A stretch of DNA of 64,000 bases from Hyperoodon ampullatus (taxonomy: Eukaryota > Chordata > Mammalia > Artiodactyla > Ziphiidae). Both the position numbers and the translations under genes were made by a program. Below, piece by piece: positions 1-13,500 of the stretch. The first letter of the stretch is position 1. Each line of letters begins with the position of its first letter. Under the pieces are notes generated by a model, which did not search any database, was not told where the DNA came from, and was given only the letters and a program-made list of their open reading frames with translations. The stretch is taken from positions 5,570,001 through 5,634,000 of the forward strand of contig OX457075.1 of NCBI GenBank assembly GCA_949752795.1, written 5' to 3'.

Positions 1-154
1 TTGCCGCCCTCCCCACTAAAATATAGCTTTAGGGTCAATGGCAATTGTTAGAAGATACTCTTTTGGCAGCCTCGTTGCAGCCAGAGGATACCTTCAATAC
101 TGTGAGAAACATGCCCTTCACATCATGCCAACAAGCTCTTTTGCCTTTGATTCT

Positions 155-350
155 GATCTTTCCCGGGGTTCAGCTCCCACCCTTGACAGCTGATGACCTT
201 GTGCCATTAACTTAGCCAATTTCGGCCTCAGTGCTCTCACCTTTAAAATGGGGAGAAATGACATACATATTAAAGGTGGATGAGGGGATTAAATTATCAT
301 GTAAAATAAATGTGAACGTTTTGACACATGGTAGGCATGTAATACATGGA
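155..350 (+). repeat. MIR SINE relic
   Basis: The stretch follows the MIR core and 3' layout: an 'agctgatgacc...aacttagcc' section, an 'aaaatggggagaaatgac' section, then 'ggattaaat...gtaggcatgtaata'. It is an old mammal-wide tRNA-derived SINE with many indels. Boundaries are approximate. Confidence 0.6.
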
Positions 351-715
351 GGTATCTTCTTACCATAAAGGAAAACACAACTAAAAACCCGTTAAAAATT
401 CGTTATCTATTTGATTTAAATCTATACTTTTGAGTAAAACCAGAAACAATTTCTTCCTATTTATCCAACTGAAAATTTGAATGAATTGAAGAGGGCTTAT
501 ACTTCTTTGAAATCTAAATGCTATAATGTTATTCTTCCCTCCCCAAAAGAGGGTTTGGCAAAGAGTGACACCTGAAACTTAAAGATGGGTGTTTGCAATA
601 TGCCATATATAAAATTCAATTTATTATTTTAATTTTAAAGAACTTTCAGAGTGAATTTAGTGTCTGGATTGCCAGTGTAGAGGTATCTGTTTTCTTCTAC
701 ATACACTGAAGTGAC

Positions 716-747
716 ATTGGTAATTGAATTATTGGTAATTGAATTAT
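716..747. repeat. Two tandem copies of a 15-bp unit
   Basis: The unit 'attggtaattgaatt' occurs twice in direct succession and is followed by a partial third start. This looks like simple replication slippage in AT-rich DNA. Confidence 0.8.
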
Positions 748-846
748 TATATATGCATGTTATCTAGAACTTAAAAGTTTCATCGTTATCAATTCAGCTT
801 TATTTTAATTTGATGGCTAAAGTGGTATGGGGGATGGGAAGAGCTT

Positions 847-880
847 AAGAGAGAGAGAGAGAAAGGGGGGTGGGGGGATA
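847..880. repeat. (GA)n and G-run purine tract
   Basis: A run of alternating GA dinucleotides passes into two runs of G. It is an all-purine simple repeat, probably length-variable between individuals. Confidence 0.8.
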
Positions 881-3800
881 GATGGGAATATGTAATTATG
901 AAAGAAGGTAAGACTGTATTTCCTTCTGTTTTATAGCCTGAAGAATAAGTAGTGAAAACATCAATCAAGAGATGAGAAAAAATAAGTTAGGATTTCTGTG
1001 CCGTGGAGAATTGCTTACCAACCACCAGAAGAAGATTCTTTCTGGAACAATGAACATTTCTTATGAGGATTCACAGATTAACATATGACTAATTTAAGTT
1101 TTGGAGAGTGAATGAGCTTTCTTTCTTTTTTTTAATTTTGTGGTAAGTTATGATATTTGGATGGTTTTTTAAAATTCTTTCCTGATAATATATTTAGCAC
1201 ATGTTCTCAATTATAATCCTATAGCAAACAGCGGGAGCATCATTCAAACTTAAAGACAGTGGAAAATCTCAATTTCCAATTTATTCTCAGATTTCTTCAA
1301 CATATAATTATTCTGTTAAATCCTTGCTGATTGAGATGTAAACCACTTCAATCATGAAATAAACTTTATTTTTTCATCTTGTTGACATGATTGGTGGCAA
1401 CGTGCACAGAACCAGACAAATCACTATTAGTAGAAAATATATAATGGACACAAATTCTCATTTCACCTTCAGAAATGTGAGCCATCTTTGCCATCTGAAC
1501 AAGAATGAAGAGGGTAATCAAGGAGGAATCCTCGTCTTTTTTCTTCTGATCATTCAAACAACAGTTTCTCAAGGTTAAGCCAAGTCTTCTTTTGCAAGCT
1601 GCCAAAATAATAGCTTAGGAAAAGAATTAGTTTGCCTGCATGATGATCCTCTTAGGCAAAAATGTCTTAATAGCAGTTGACCTTGATGAAATGTTTTCCC
1701 AAAGGCACTCAAAAGAAGAATGATCAACCCCATATGAGAGGGAAATAAATGAAGGATTTTTATGAAGTTGGCCTGAATTGTGGGCTTTCGTGTAGGGCAC
1801 TGATGATTTGGAAAGAAGTGAGTGAATTCTGAACAAATGACCGCCTTGGGTATTGAGGTCACCTATTCCTCTGTTTCTCACTGAAGTCCTTTTGCTGAAC
1901 TGAGATTCAACCACTTCTTTAGAGAGAACGCCATTGGCCAATATGGCAGACTGGAAAACCATTACTCTCTGATGGGGACTGTCTCGGAGGTTTACATTTC
2001 TAGGTTGAAATCTTCTCCATGGCGAGTGGATTTGGAGTCCTACAGGCTGGCTGCAAAGCTGGGCATTTAAATGCTTCTATTCTGGATGCTTCTTAGGGCC
2101 TGGCTGGGGTTGCCCTCTGTGCATTGTGACTCCAGCCAATTGATCTCCTGGTGTCAGGATTTTCTGTATGTCTGTGATTTTTCCACAGAGAGCTGAGGTG
2201 GTTAAAACTCAGTGAGCAATAAATGAAATGACTTAAGCATCACAGTGTGGTTATGGAGGTGTTTGCAATTTGGCACCGTTCTCTTGAGAAGGGTCCACTC
2301 AGGAGAGACCAGGCTTGTCAGTTTCCGTGTCTGCAGAGAGAAGAGGCCACGCCAGTCATGGGCCATCCCTTGAGAAGGAAGGTGGCTTTGAAAGGAAGCA
2401 ATCTATTTTTCTGTTTTGGAAAGCACACAAAAGAGGTACAAACCTCCAATGATGACTTTTCTTCGAGTGTGTAAAATAAGGCTTTCTTTGTCAATTCTGC
2501 TGTAGAATAAGCATTGTCCAAGTAAAAAAAAAAAAAAGAAAGAAAAACAGTCTGTTTCTGTTTGTGAGTGAGCTCATATCCTTAAGTGTTTTTTGTTGTT
2601 GTTATTGCTGTTAATAACAATATAGACACGCCTATGAACGTAGATCTCTTTTGCTTTTCAGAAAGGCTGGGCCACACCCTTTATAGATAAGCTCCCAGAT
2701 GTAATAATCAGATTATTTCAGAATTCCTCATCTAAATACCATTGCTCTTTGGCACCCTGTCCAGTGCAAGTGAATACCCTGCCAGAGGTCTGTGGTTTGT
2801 TTTCAAATTTCTTTTTTTCTGCCCCTGCAGATAAAGGGAATTGTCATTCCAGTATACCATGGAGGTGATGATGAATGTGATTTATATTTGGGGAAGTCTT
2901 GAATGGAAGCATCTCTGCTGGGGAAGCTAGCTACTTGTTGTTGTTTCTGTTCCTTTTTGGGGGGGTATGGTTATATTTGTTTAATTAGGTCGTGTCTTAC
3001 CTTCCAATTTCATTAGGAACAACGGGACTGAGATGTAAGGGAACTAGTTTCAAATAGCCAAGTTAATTCTGGTGGAGAGGAAGAGCCCCCTGCAGACCTG
3101 CTGCTCTGGAAGGACCTTCTGATTACATCAGAGATTCTGGGAAAGAGAAGAGTCCAGGAATTTCCTGTAAAATCTCAATTCAAGGGAACTGGGGGAGAAC
3201 ACTATCTATTTGAAAGAGAGAGACTATCCAGATTATCAATATTTAAAGTATTTGTACTGTTCCAGAGTATTTGTAGCCATGTCCACTAGATGAACCAGCG
3301 AATGCCCATTTGAAGTTTGACTCCCAGGAGAGAAAAATGGTTTGGAGTTAACACACAAGCCTAATGGTGTTCTTACATTAATGTGAAATATTCGTATTTA
3401 AAAGGATCCTTGCTAAGTGATTGAAATAGTGTATGTCTTCTCACAGAGACAGAATCTCCTCCAGTGTTGGGCATGTAGTGCACTTGCTCTGCAGAGTTTT
3501 CTTCTTTAACTACAGAGGAAACCTTCAGGCTGGCTCCTGGGCCATTGGCTACAAATGCTACAAGAATGAGAACCAGGTTAATGAGCTTTCATTGCACATA
3601 GTCTCCGCAGCCCAACACACTCATAAATATGATCATAAAGCAATCTGCTAAGTAGAGAGGACTCCAGTGAGCCCTTTGGCTGATAAAAGTAGTAACAAAA
3701 CTCATCAGCAGTTGCTTGACTACAAAGACAAATAGAATTTGTTTTTCCTTTAACTTTTTGATGACATATAAACATACACGGGAACTGCAGGAGTCTTTAT

Positions 3801-4214
3801 ACCTTTCCATTGACCTGAGTTTATTAGACCAATCAGACCAAGAGAAGAAAAACATGAGATAGATGAAAAAATGCTAATACTCCCACTGGGAAATTTGAGC
3901 CCCGGGGTCATTGGGGTGGGCAGGTCTCACACCTCTTCTGAAGCTGATCTTTGAGTGAGGAGTTTCTGACAGGTCACATGAGCACAGCATATTGGAACTC
4001 CAATAAGAAAATAACTTTTCTTAACTGTCAGGTAATGAAATAATTACCCTTTCTATGTTCCATCCAAGCTAAATATTCATCGTTCATTTGATCAGATCGT
4101 ACAAAGAATTGATGGTTGTTCTTTTGTCACCAGAATGAGAATGGTCTGATCAACATACTATTGTGGGGATGGATTTTCTTCTTTTCCTGCTTCTTACCTA
4201 ATTTATTCATCCTA

Positions 4215-4300
4215 AAGTCATGCGAAACTACCTCATAGGTTTGTGGTGTGGATTAGCTAATTAATACATGTCAAGTGCTTAAAAATATAAATCTCTGGAT
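4215..4300 (+). repeat. MIR 3' fragment
   Basis: The fragment resembles the MIR 3' segment: 'acctcataggtttgtggtgtggatta', then 'ttaatacatgtcaagtgctta'. Only about 85 bases are recognisable. Confidence 0.55.
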
Positions 4301-7045
4301 AAATGTTGCCTTAGTTTTCTAGTTTAAGAGATGCATGTCAAATGAACTATCTGGTTATTTCATTGTTATCGTCATGTTGATAAATTTGACTTGAAATTTC
4401 AAATACAAATATTTTGATGTGAAATGAAATTTTGAGAGTCCCAGCATGGACTGAGAACATCTAACTCAAGTCTGGCAAACGTAGCCCCTAAGGAAACAAA
4501 AAGTACCTAGAAGCAAAACCAAAATGTTTTCTTAAGCAAATTTTAAAGCAGGTGTTCTCCAAGGTGGGGTGGAGAGGAGATCAACACTTACTTTAAAGAG
4601 TGTATGAAGTCATTTGCACTATAATAGTTTAAATGCCAAAAATGGTCAGTGATTTATGTTTAAAAATTAATTAGAATGGGGTGAAGGTTACGCCTATATA
4701 ATGTAACGCTTAATTCCTTCACATGTTGAGTTAAAGAGGGAGAAGTCATGATTAGTCCATATATTTTGGAACACCTCCCTGCCATAGAGACTGGGCAGAA
4801 AAATGTCTACCTTGGTTTGTTTCTTCCTAGAAAAATGGTGAACACTGGTTGCTTTTTTTTTTTAAAAGGATATAGCCTAAGAGAAAGGAAAGGAATTAAA
4901 ATCTGACACCTTCTTCGTAATGTCATTTGAAGGCTCAATGGCAATGAGTTAAAAAAAAAATTTCCTGCTGGCTCTACTTGGTTACCATTTTTCCCTTATG
5001 ATTAATTACTCCTTAGTCACCATTCTGAGGAACAGTTTTATTTGCTAATTTTCAATGTCTCAACTTCATTAGCAATTCATTCTGACCTTGAAAAACCACA
5101 TTCTATAATCTTCAAATTATATGAGTGAAGGAAAAAACAAAACCTAATTTTCCCTGTCCCCCGACCTCCAGCTGTCATGCATAGGTTACCGTTGTGAAGA
5201 ACAGTCAAACTATTTGTTATGTGCTAAACTGTCACATCAACGGTGGTTCTTTGAAGTCCAAGCTCAAGTTCTCTCATCCCACAGGTGGTCACCAGGATCA
5301 GCAAGGGCTGATTCAACTTCAGAAAGTTGAAGTAATGTACAGGTAGTGCATTTGGCTGCTAAATTTATTCATTTCTTAATTAAAGGGAAAAAAGTGAAAT
5401 TGCTATACACAGTCATGGACTCCTCTCTTGCATCCTTGCTATTTTGAGAACTCTGAGTGCATTTTCTACTTGAAATGATTAAAAGTCTGACTGTTAGACC
5501 ACCAGTGATGGGCAAGATAAGGTTTCCTGTTGGCGGCCAACTCAGTGACCAAATGTCCTACCTTAAAATCAGTTTCTTATTGTATATTCTCATATTTCTT
5601 GATTTTGTCTTCATAGCTGGATGGAGTGTTAATCAGTATTCATAACAGCATCAGTACGAATGATTTTATCACTCAGACTCAAAGAGTTGCCATGCTGGGT
5701 CAACCCCATGTCCCATCCGTTTACTACTCTGGCTGTAAATGGTCCGAAGAAGCTCAGAATGGAAGGATGTGAGTGGCCTCCCTAGTATTAGTTCCAAGAA
5801 AATTATGAGTGCTGCATAGGTACAAGCAAGGTAGTAGGGGTGTTTTTCTCTTTTGTCAAAAAGATCATCTCTTTGGTGGCGCTTGAGAATAATGGACAGA
5901 AGGGATGTCATCTTGCGAGGCAGGCTACCTGCAGAAACTCTGAGAACGGTCAGAGCATGAGGAAGATCACACCCAGTAGAGAAAAGACATCCTCTGGCCT
6001 CCAGGGGTCCACAGTCAGCTGGAGGAGCATTAATGAATGGTTTGAGTTTTCCTTCCTTTCTTCTTCCACATTCATTCTTCTTTTCTCTTTCGCCTTTCAT
6101 GTTGATTGGCAAGGACCACACCTTCAGAACTCCTCAGTGGTGTGTACTTTTCTCCACCCCTCTTGCTTACGTAGAGCACGTTGCTGTTAAAAAAAAGTGA
6201 TTAGTAAAAGGAAATACAGTCAGTATATATGGAGAATACTTGGCATTTTGGAGACATATTTTTTTAAAAGCCAACAAGTTTCTACTTTTGACTAGGTATC
6301 TTTTTTAAAGCCTCTGTCTTCTTTATCTTGTTCTTTACCACTTAATTTAAGGCCAGTTACAAGCTCCTCTCCTACCTCTTTATATAAGCTACCATCTCTC
6401 AGTGTCCTTTAGGTATAGAGAGTTTAATTGTGATGAAAGCTAACCAGGTACCCTTTGCAAGCCTCCCATGGGGGTTTATAATAAACTGAGTGTTCCACCC
6501 AGGGATTCCATCAGCCATTTACTTCTTTGATGGTACTGAGATGCAAATGAACTAAATACTTGAGTTATTTTCCAGTGACCCCCTGGTTCAGAAATTGCCC
6601 ATCTTCCCAGATGAATGGTGAGCTCTCTCTGAGTGGATTTGGACTCAATCCTTATCCATTTTTGTACAGTAACACATGTCTTGGTTACTATAGGGCCTTA
6701 TCTCTGCAGATGTTGAATGCAAGACAGAGTACAGTTCCTACTTTTAGGAAATATCTGATATTATCTGACATTGATGGGATTTGAAGAGAACAAACCAGTT
6801 TTCCTTTGCAATCATTCTTCTTTAGCCAAAGCTCTATTTTTTGAGAATAGAGATGGGTACCCGAGGAGGGAAAAACCAAAACCAAAATCTCTTTATCTTT
6901 TTTGCAAACTCTAGTAATTCAGTTTATAACACGGACTAAAGGGGTTGTATGGGTTGTGTTTATCATATGTGCATATATTGATTTAGCAATTATTTATTGA
7001 ATAAAAAATTCTAGACAAAGGGGACACTATAAAAGAAATGATACA
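4301..7045. other. Unassigned noncoding DNA
   Basis: No repeat family or gene was recognised. A 150-codon open frame lies on the minus strand at 5669-6121, with a 116-codon frame opposite at 5840-6190. Neither shows a known domain and the two overlap, so coding is unlikely. A T-run sits at 4851-4864. Confidence 0.55.
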
Positions 7046-7049
7046 GGAG

Positions 7050-7205
7050 TTAAAAATAACTTGAATTTAGAATACAGTTCTGCCATTCATTTGCTCTATG
7101 ATCTTGGGCAAGTTATGTAAGTTTTCTGAGCTTCAGTTTCTCAATGTTTAAGGCGGAGCTAATGATACTTTTATTATAGGGTTGTAAAAATTGAACAAAT
7201 TAACT
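7050..7205 (+). repeat. MIR SINE relic
   Basis: Sense-orientation MIR. The core reads 'ctatgatcttgggcaagttatgtaa', followed by 'cttcagtttctca' and 'atagggttgtaaaaattgaa'. The order of these blocks matches the family core and 3' domain. Confidence 0.8.
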
Positions 7206-10200
7206 ATATGCATTTCTTTTTCTCCCCTCCTCCTATCATCCAACTAGCTAATAATTGTTTAATGTAAGACAGAGCCATTCAGTGTGAGTTGGAAAAGGCC
7301 TTTAAGACTATCTTGCCTATCTCTCTCATTTTGACCATTCTTGTTTTTAAAAACACATGATGGGATAGAACCTGGTATAGAGGAAGGTTGCAGCTAGTAT
7401 AACTCCAGTAGGAAAGAGCTTCCCAGAAGAGCAGAGCCCAAAGCTTTCCAGAAGCTGTAAAAGTGAATTCCCCAGAGGCACCTTCATCTGTCTCACTCCC
7501 ACTGCACCCCTCCCCCATCCCCAGGTTCAAGTATCTCTGCCAGCCACCCCACCCCCACCCCAAGCATCTCTTCCAGTAGCTCTGTCTGCCTGCTGGGCTT
7601 TTACCTTGAACCAGGACCCACACTTGCAGCTACCAAGGATTGCTCGTGATCAGTTTGGCTCTAAACACAGAGAGATAAGACACGCATCTCCTCAACATAT
7701 TTCCATAGGCAGAGCAGAGGTTAGCATACGTTTTTATACAGTATTTGTAATATAGTGTACATGCGTGTATGCACACAAATATGAATCTGTTACAACATGA
7801 CCTATTCATTTCTATACTTTTTTCTGTTTTTGATAAGATGCAGGATGAATTGCACAGCTGTGGATTATACCCCTTTGTTCCTTTGTCTCATGAGAGGAGC
7901 CATTTGACTGTAAAAATGAAGCTGGATTTATGACTGCCAGTCTGAGTGGTAATAAATGTCAGGCAGACATTGCTGAGTCATAAACTTTGTGAGCTTGAGC
8001 CTAACCCACTGCATCAATCAGCTCATTACACATGAGCCCCCAACTCCAGAAAGTCAGCTGACTAGGCATGGACATAAGATCAAAGGACCCAGCTCTGTAA
8101 ATATGTCTACCCCTTGGCACCCTAAATTTGTAATTGTTAGACGACTAGAATTCCTTATGTGTTTGCTCAGAAATCTGCCCTCTGGTTCAAGTTCACAGCA
8201 CAGATGCTAGAGAAGCATGGCCCGAATCCTCATCACTGTGGGTGGGTGAGTGCTTGCTTGCGGGGTTGGAGATGGCTTGGTTCTGCTCAGTCCTGTTAGG
8301 GACACAGTGGGTTTAGGAGTCCCACCCGACCCAGTCCCCTGAGCCAATGAGAGCCCTACCCGGCAGTCAGTGTGGTTTGGACGTGTACTATAGCCTTCTG
8401 CCTGGAGCCTGCTGGACTTGAACTTTTCAGACTAAATATTCCAACCGTATCAGGCTGCAGTGTCTCTGGACAGCCCTCGATTCGTGTCTAGCTGCTGACT
8501 GCTCTGCGCAGAACCCAGCTCCTTGGTCCCCATTTCTGGCGCCTGACCCCAACAGAGAAGGTGTGTTCATTTCACCAGCTCCCTCGATCTTGATGACGTG
8601 TCCTACTGACTCCTTCCTTGAAGACAGGGGTCCCGCTCTCCTGTTCGTTCTCAGCACCAGCCATCCTGAGCTTACAACCCTCTTCCTGATATTCTTCTCA
8701 TCTTCAGTGGATGGGGCCTTGATAGTCCTGACAAGTGGGGGGAAAAACAGCCATGCCTTTATAAGATCCACACACATTTTATATATAGATACATCTTCAC
8801 TGCTTCAATGATGTGAAGTTAAATACTTAACAGAAATGATCGTGAATTTAGTTTGAAACTCTATGAATTAGGCGGCATTAAGGTGCAAGAAGGGAGTTGA
8901 AATGTAGGAAATTTAGGAGTTTTAGCCAGGCTCTGCCAGGAGAGAAATTGGGGCTTTTATAAAGCAAGCCGCTTTGCTCTCTCTAAGCCCAAATTTCTTG
9001 GGTAAAACAGTAGGGGAGTTATGGACAGGATGGTCTCAATTTCCGTGTAAAATAGGAAGTCGATGGAATAGTAAATAAAGTGATAATGCCTTTTACTGTG
9101 GTACGGTGTGCTGAAGGAAGACCTCCTTCGTTAGGGTTACTTCAGTTTTCAGGAATGTGAATTAAAGCAACTCAGAAAAATTAATACGACCAGATCACAG
9201 GAGGGCAACACCGATGCCACCTGCATCCTAAATGAAGTTTGCAATTACTTTGCCCACAATATTACACTATCAGAAACTCCCAAAGATGTCCAGAGGGTTT
9301 CTGGCATTTTCCTCTGTGCACTTGGCGGTGACAGGAGGATGCCTTGGTGTTGTCCCCATTCACCTCTCCTACGACAAGGCTCCGACTCACGGCTTCTTCA
9401 TTTTCGTGACCCCGCAATTGTCCGGTGCGTCCCAGGTCTCAACTGACAGTGAGAAAGCACTTTAATTTTATAATCAAGTATGTCAAACAGTTTAGCAATA
9501 ACTAAAGAAAGAGCATGGACTCCAGGATCAAATCAACGTGGAGCTCAAGGGCAGCAGGTGGAAAAGTGGCATCCCAGCCACAGTGACAGTCTGTAGACTG
9601 TTCTGCAGCCTAGGTGTCCTCAAAAACTCAGGTGCGTGGCCACCATCAATCATTTTCAAGCGTCAGCCCATGACCACCTGCCGCAGCCCAAGCAGCACGT
9701 CCTGTTGCTGCTCCCAGGCTTGAGTCAGAGGAAAACAGCACGCGCCAGAGAGCCCTTTGAGAAGCAAGGAGGCAGCATCCTCCAGCCTGGTTTTAGGCGT
9801 GTTAGGAAACGTCTGTATGAGGGACAGAAGAGGCGGGGTGTGCATTCCTCAGATCAGAAGCAGCAGGGAGAGGAGGGCAGGGGACTCGAGCTTTCCCACC
9901 CTGGGGCCCGGTGCCCAGCAGCTTTCAGTCTCTGGCTCCCCCCAGTCCATCCCCTTGGAATCAGGCTGATTATTGAGAGATGGAAATCACTGTCTGCTGC
10001 TGTGGAGAACGCCCACTTGGCGCCGGATGGGACAAAGGGAACAATAGAGATAAGGCTTCGGAACACAGCCTACAGGAGACAAGAATCGCTCAGGTAATCA
10101 CACCAGCCCCACGTGGCCTGAAAGCTCTCAGCAGGGACAAAATTTTCTTGGGTAATCATCGTTTTTAGGATGGAGGATGTAAATAACGGGGAGAGTTTAA

Positions 10201-10696
10201 ACGGAGTATTTGACAACACTGAAATCCTCTGAGCGTGCATTGAATTTTTACTTAAAAAAAAAAAAAGCTTTATTTACATGGAAGGCCTGCAAAGGCTTCA
10301 AACAAATCCCTTGTATCATTTAGGGGGAGAAATATTTTCTCTGTCCCTCACACTTGGAAATGACAGGTGCTGTCTCCTATGTAGGGCGGGGGAAAAAGTC
10401 CCTTGGAAGAGGCTTAGGTGATTACTTAAGCCAATTTGCTTCTAAAATGACAAGATTGGCAAACTGCCCATTAGCACATTGGCATATCAAATGATAATGA
10501 TGTTCCCCAGGAAGATGAAAGCACTATATTGGCTGCCACTTCCTGGGCAGAGGGAGCGGGGGTGGGGGGGGAGGGAAGAAGGGGAGGCCTGGCTTCTGCA
10601 AAACGGCTGTAGCTACTCGAAGGTTCTAGACTGTTGGACAGGGGAGGAAAAGCAGGGAGATGGGAAAGTAGAATTCAGGCAAAATCAGGGCTTAAG
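7206..10696. other. Unassigned noncoding DNA
   Basis: No gene or repeat family could be identified. Base composition rises in GC around 9.5-10.1 kb, where several overlapping frames of up to 153 codons occur on both strands without recognisable domains. An A-run occurs near 10254-10266. A C-rich, 'ccaccccc'-like tract is present near 7543-7562. Confidence 0.5.
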
Positions 10697-10708
10697 AAGG
10701 AAAGGAGA

Positions 10709-10925
10709 GGGCTTCCCTGGTGGTGCCGTGGTTGAGAGTCCGCCTGCCGATGCAGGGGACACGGGTTCGTGCCCCGGCCTGGGAAGATCCCACATGCCGC
10801 GGAGCGGCTGGGCCCGTGAGCCATGGCCGCTGAGCCTGCGTGTCTGGAGCCCGTGCTCCGCAACGGGAGAGGCCACAGCAGTGAGAGGCCCGCGTACCGC
10901 AAAAAAAAAAAAAAAAGAAAGAAAG
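10709..10925 (+). mobile_element. CHR-type tRNA-derived SINE, short form
   Basis: The element begins 'gggcttccctggtgg'. It carries a tRNA-like head with B box 'gggttcgtgccc' and a body ending 'gaggcccgcgtaccgc', followed by an A-run with GAAA interruptions. The flanks share 'aaaggaga' (10701-10708 and 10926-10933), a short target-site duplication. This SINE class is mobilised in trans by L1 machinery and is typical of cetaceans and close relatives. Confidence 0.93.
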
Positions 10926-10933
10926 AAAGGAGA

Positions 10934-13415
10934 AAAGTATGAGTTTTCAGAAATTTCTTTAGCCATTTGATACAGGCTAAAGAGGAAAAGTTGAAACTGA
11001 GCTTTCTCTGTATCACCTACACTGGGACAGGTACACGGTTTGCAGGGTGCTTGTGGATCATCCTCTGAGGTACCCCGACTGCAAGGTCTATAAAAGGCTC
11101 AGGTGTCAGTGTGCTAATTGCAGGTCTGTCACCACCTCTGAGAATCTGGAAAGGCCTTCTCTGTTCTTGCCCATCCAATGCAGAATGTGTAGGAGAGGAC
11201 CCAGAAGTTCACCCCAGCCCACGCTGCATCCTGTTCTCTGGATGCGTCCAAAAAAAAAAAAAAATCAAATGGAGCCCCCACCCCCACCTTCTGCAAAACA
11301 AACTGAGAGGGACAGCACGCTCTGCTTGAGGCTTTCTGTCCCTTGTATGCACATTTTTTGACACAAGCCCTTTTAGAGAAGGAGATGCGGAGGGAACCTT
11401 CTGGCTGCCTGTCATTACTGGCCATGTACCGCAGTGCATCCCTGCCTTGTTACATCTCAGGTGTCCTCTCATGTGAGGCACCCAGGGACCCCAGCATCCT
11501 GTGTCAGCAGGGCTAAGGAAGCAGCTGAGTCCGGGCAGAGACCCAGGGGACTGAGCAGACAGCCAGGGCTCGCACGGAAAGAATTGCTCATATGGACGTT
11601 ACACGATTATCAGACAACCTTGCAAAGCCAGGTGTCATTCAGAAAAGTGTTCCTATCCAGCGACAGGGCATGGTCTGAACACGGATTTGTGGAAAAGACT
11701 GAGCAGCAAGTCAGAAGTTGCCAGGGAAGAGACTGGAAAGAGAGGGGCTGGGTCCCAGCCATCCGGGTGAAAAACACATCAAGAGCTGGTCCAGGTAACA
11801 CTGGTGTGCTGTCTGTGGCTGGCCGGGGCTCCTCAGCTGGCAGGGCAGGTGGCTACAGCCTGCTGACCCCAGATTGAGCAGGGCCCCCAAGCAGGGGGTG
11901 AGAGCCAAGAGAGGCCACAGAATTGAAGACGATGCACAGTCAAAGGCAGAACAAAGGATGGAGCGCAGAACCTCATGGGAGGCGCCTGGAAGCAGCACCA
12001 CTGAGACCAAGCCTGCCACCCCTAGGGCTAGGGCTTCCCAGAGGGGACCCAGCTTCTCCCGACATCCACAAAATTCTACCAGATAGCTGGATGCTGCTCC
12101 AACATTATTTCAGATTTCTCTACGTGTTCCTGAGCACTTCTGCCCCTGGGATGTTGAGGGGCTCTGCCCACAACTGCTGGGGATAGAGTAAATGGCAGAT
12201 TTCTGCACCAGCCCATTATTGGTGGGTGGTCAGCTTAGCCGAGATATTCAGAAGCCAAGACACATGGATGACGCAGGTCCTTCAGGGTCTGCCTCAGTGG
12301 GCACGAGGCTGCTAGTAAACATCTCCCTAGTAAGAGACAGCCTTGGGGAATTAAGGCAGCCGAGAGGGGCAGATGGGTTAACGTCTGCCTGTAGGTGGTA
12401 ACTTAGGGTCCTTTGTCCACTCTCAAATCGGCATTGAAAAACAGACCTATTTTGTGGGTGACATTCTGTGCTGCTGTAGGTCTTATTTCAATGCATTTCA
12501 GATGCTAAGAATACAGTACAGACATTCTCATAGGTTAAGGAGAAAGCTGTGTTTAACTGTCACAAACTTAAAGCTCTAATTAGAACTGCATTTGCTAATT
12601 ACATAATTCGTATTTAAATGGATAAACCTAGAAAAATGTAACTGCTTATTGTACTGAGGGACCAACAGAACTGTGTAAGAGTAATGGGAAGCTCTCAAAC
12701 ACATAAACAGAATGCTTTCCATTTGATTAAAGACCAAGGTGTTCCTCTATTCACAAAAAAGTAACTTGTCATGTCATTTTCCTATGATAGTTTGAGAAGT
12801 ATTCCAGGCCAGTTCAAGCCATCCATAGAGTCAGTGTCTTATGGCTTTAACTATGTTTTGGGAACATCTACGCTCTGTCCTTCTGAAAATCTCCCCCCTC
12901 CCGAAATCTGGGGAAAGAGATGAAGTCAAATCACTCTATCGGGTGGGACAACACGTTGGTTCTTTATACATGTGCAGAAAGCTATAGATCATCCTTGGGC
13001 TCTTTCAATAAGGAAAGTCTGTTAAATATAGTAACTTTGGCAAAAGAAGATTAGATAGACCTCATTAATCCTCTACAAGTGAGCGAAAATGACTTCTGTG
13101 AGAAGCTGAAGGTAGAAAACTGGTTATTTCCATCCGTGTGCTGTTGGAGTGATTGTTGTCTTGGAAACACGAAGGCCATCACACATGGAAACAGATGATA
13201 GATCGTGAGAAGGAACTGACAAAACCATAGCTAACACGTGCCTGTTGAACTTGGGCAGAGTCTCTTAAAATGAATCAGAGGGAAGTGGAGGCTTGCTGGC
13301 AGACATGTCCTCACGTAGGGCCTATAGCATCCTTCTCTAAGACAAGGTCCTTGTGACATCCCTACTCCCTTATCGCTGTATAGTTCTTGGAATATGTACC
13401 AACCTCCAGCTGAGT
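10934..13415. other. Unassigned, relatively GC-rich noncoding DNA
   Basis: No familiar repeat or protein was seen. Frames of up to about 147 codons occur on both strands between 11.0 and 12.4 kb, a consequence of few AT-rich stop codons. An A-run lies at about 11250-11264. Confidence 0.5.
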
Positions 13416-13419
13416 GAAA

Positions 13420-13500
13420 TGAGGCAAAGAATCGTAGAGGATTCACCCAAAGTCCCGGCTGACTGGTGGCAGAATTAAGGCCAGAGCCCAGGTGGTGTGA
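13420..13500 (-). repeat. MIR fragment, antisense
   Basis: 'gaaatgaggcaaagaatcgtagaggattcacccaaagtcccg...ggtggcagaattaaggccagagcccaggt' is the reverse complement of the MIR core. The family normally reads 'acctgggctctggccttaat...' in sense. Confidence 0.65.

Larger units (their letters stand above)
351..4200. other. Unassigned AT-rich noncoding DNA
   Basis: No gene, exon with convincing splice context, or recognisable repeat family was found. It contains a 15-bp direct duplication near 716-747, a GA/G-rich tract at 847-880 and an A-run near 2524-2546. Open frames are all under about 115 codons, overlap on both strands and show no familiar domain. Confidence 0.6.

Noticed and set aside
847..880. 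GA/G-rich tract as a functional G-quadruplex
   Set aside because: G-runs are too few and irregular to claim a stable four-run quadruplex from inspection.
5669..6121. 150-codon open frame on the minus strand
   Set aside because: No recognised domain or splice context, and a 116-codon frame overlaps it on the opposite strand. A conserved-protein search would be decisive.
9636..10097. 153-codon plus-strand frame in GC-richer DNA
   Set aside because: Overlapping frames on both strands and no known motif; GC content alone explains the lack of stops.
10479..11016. Frames of 93-163 codons on both strands
   Set aside because: They are read through a CHR SINE and its A-run; the same peptide phrases recur at 14.3, 18.9, 20.4, 53.2 and 62.9 kb.
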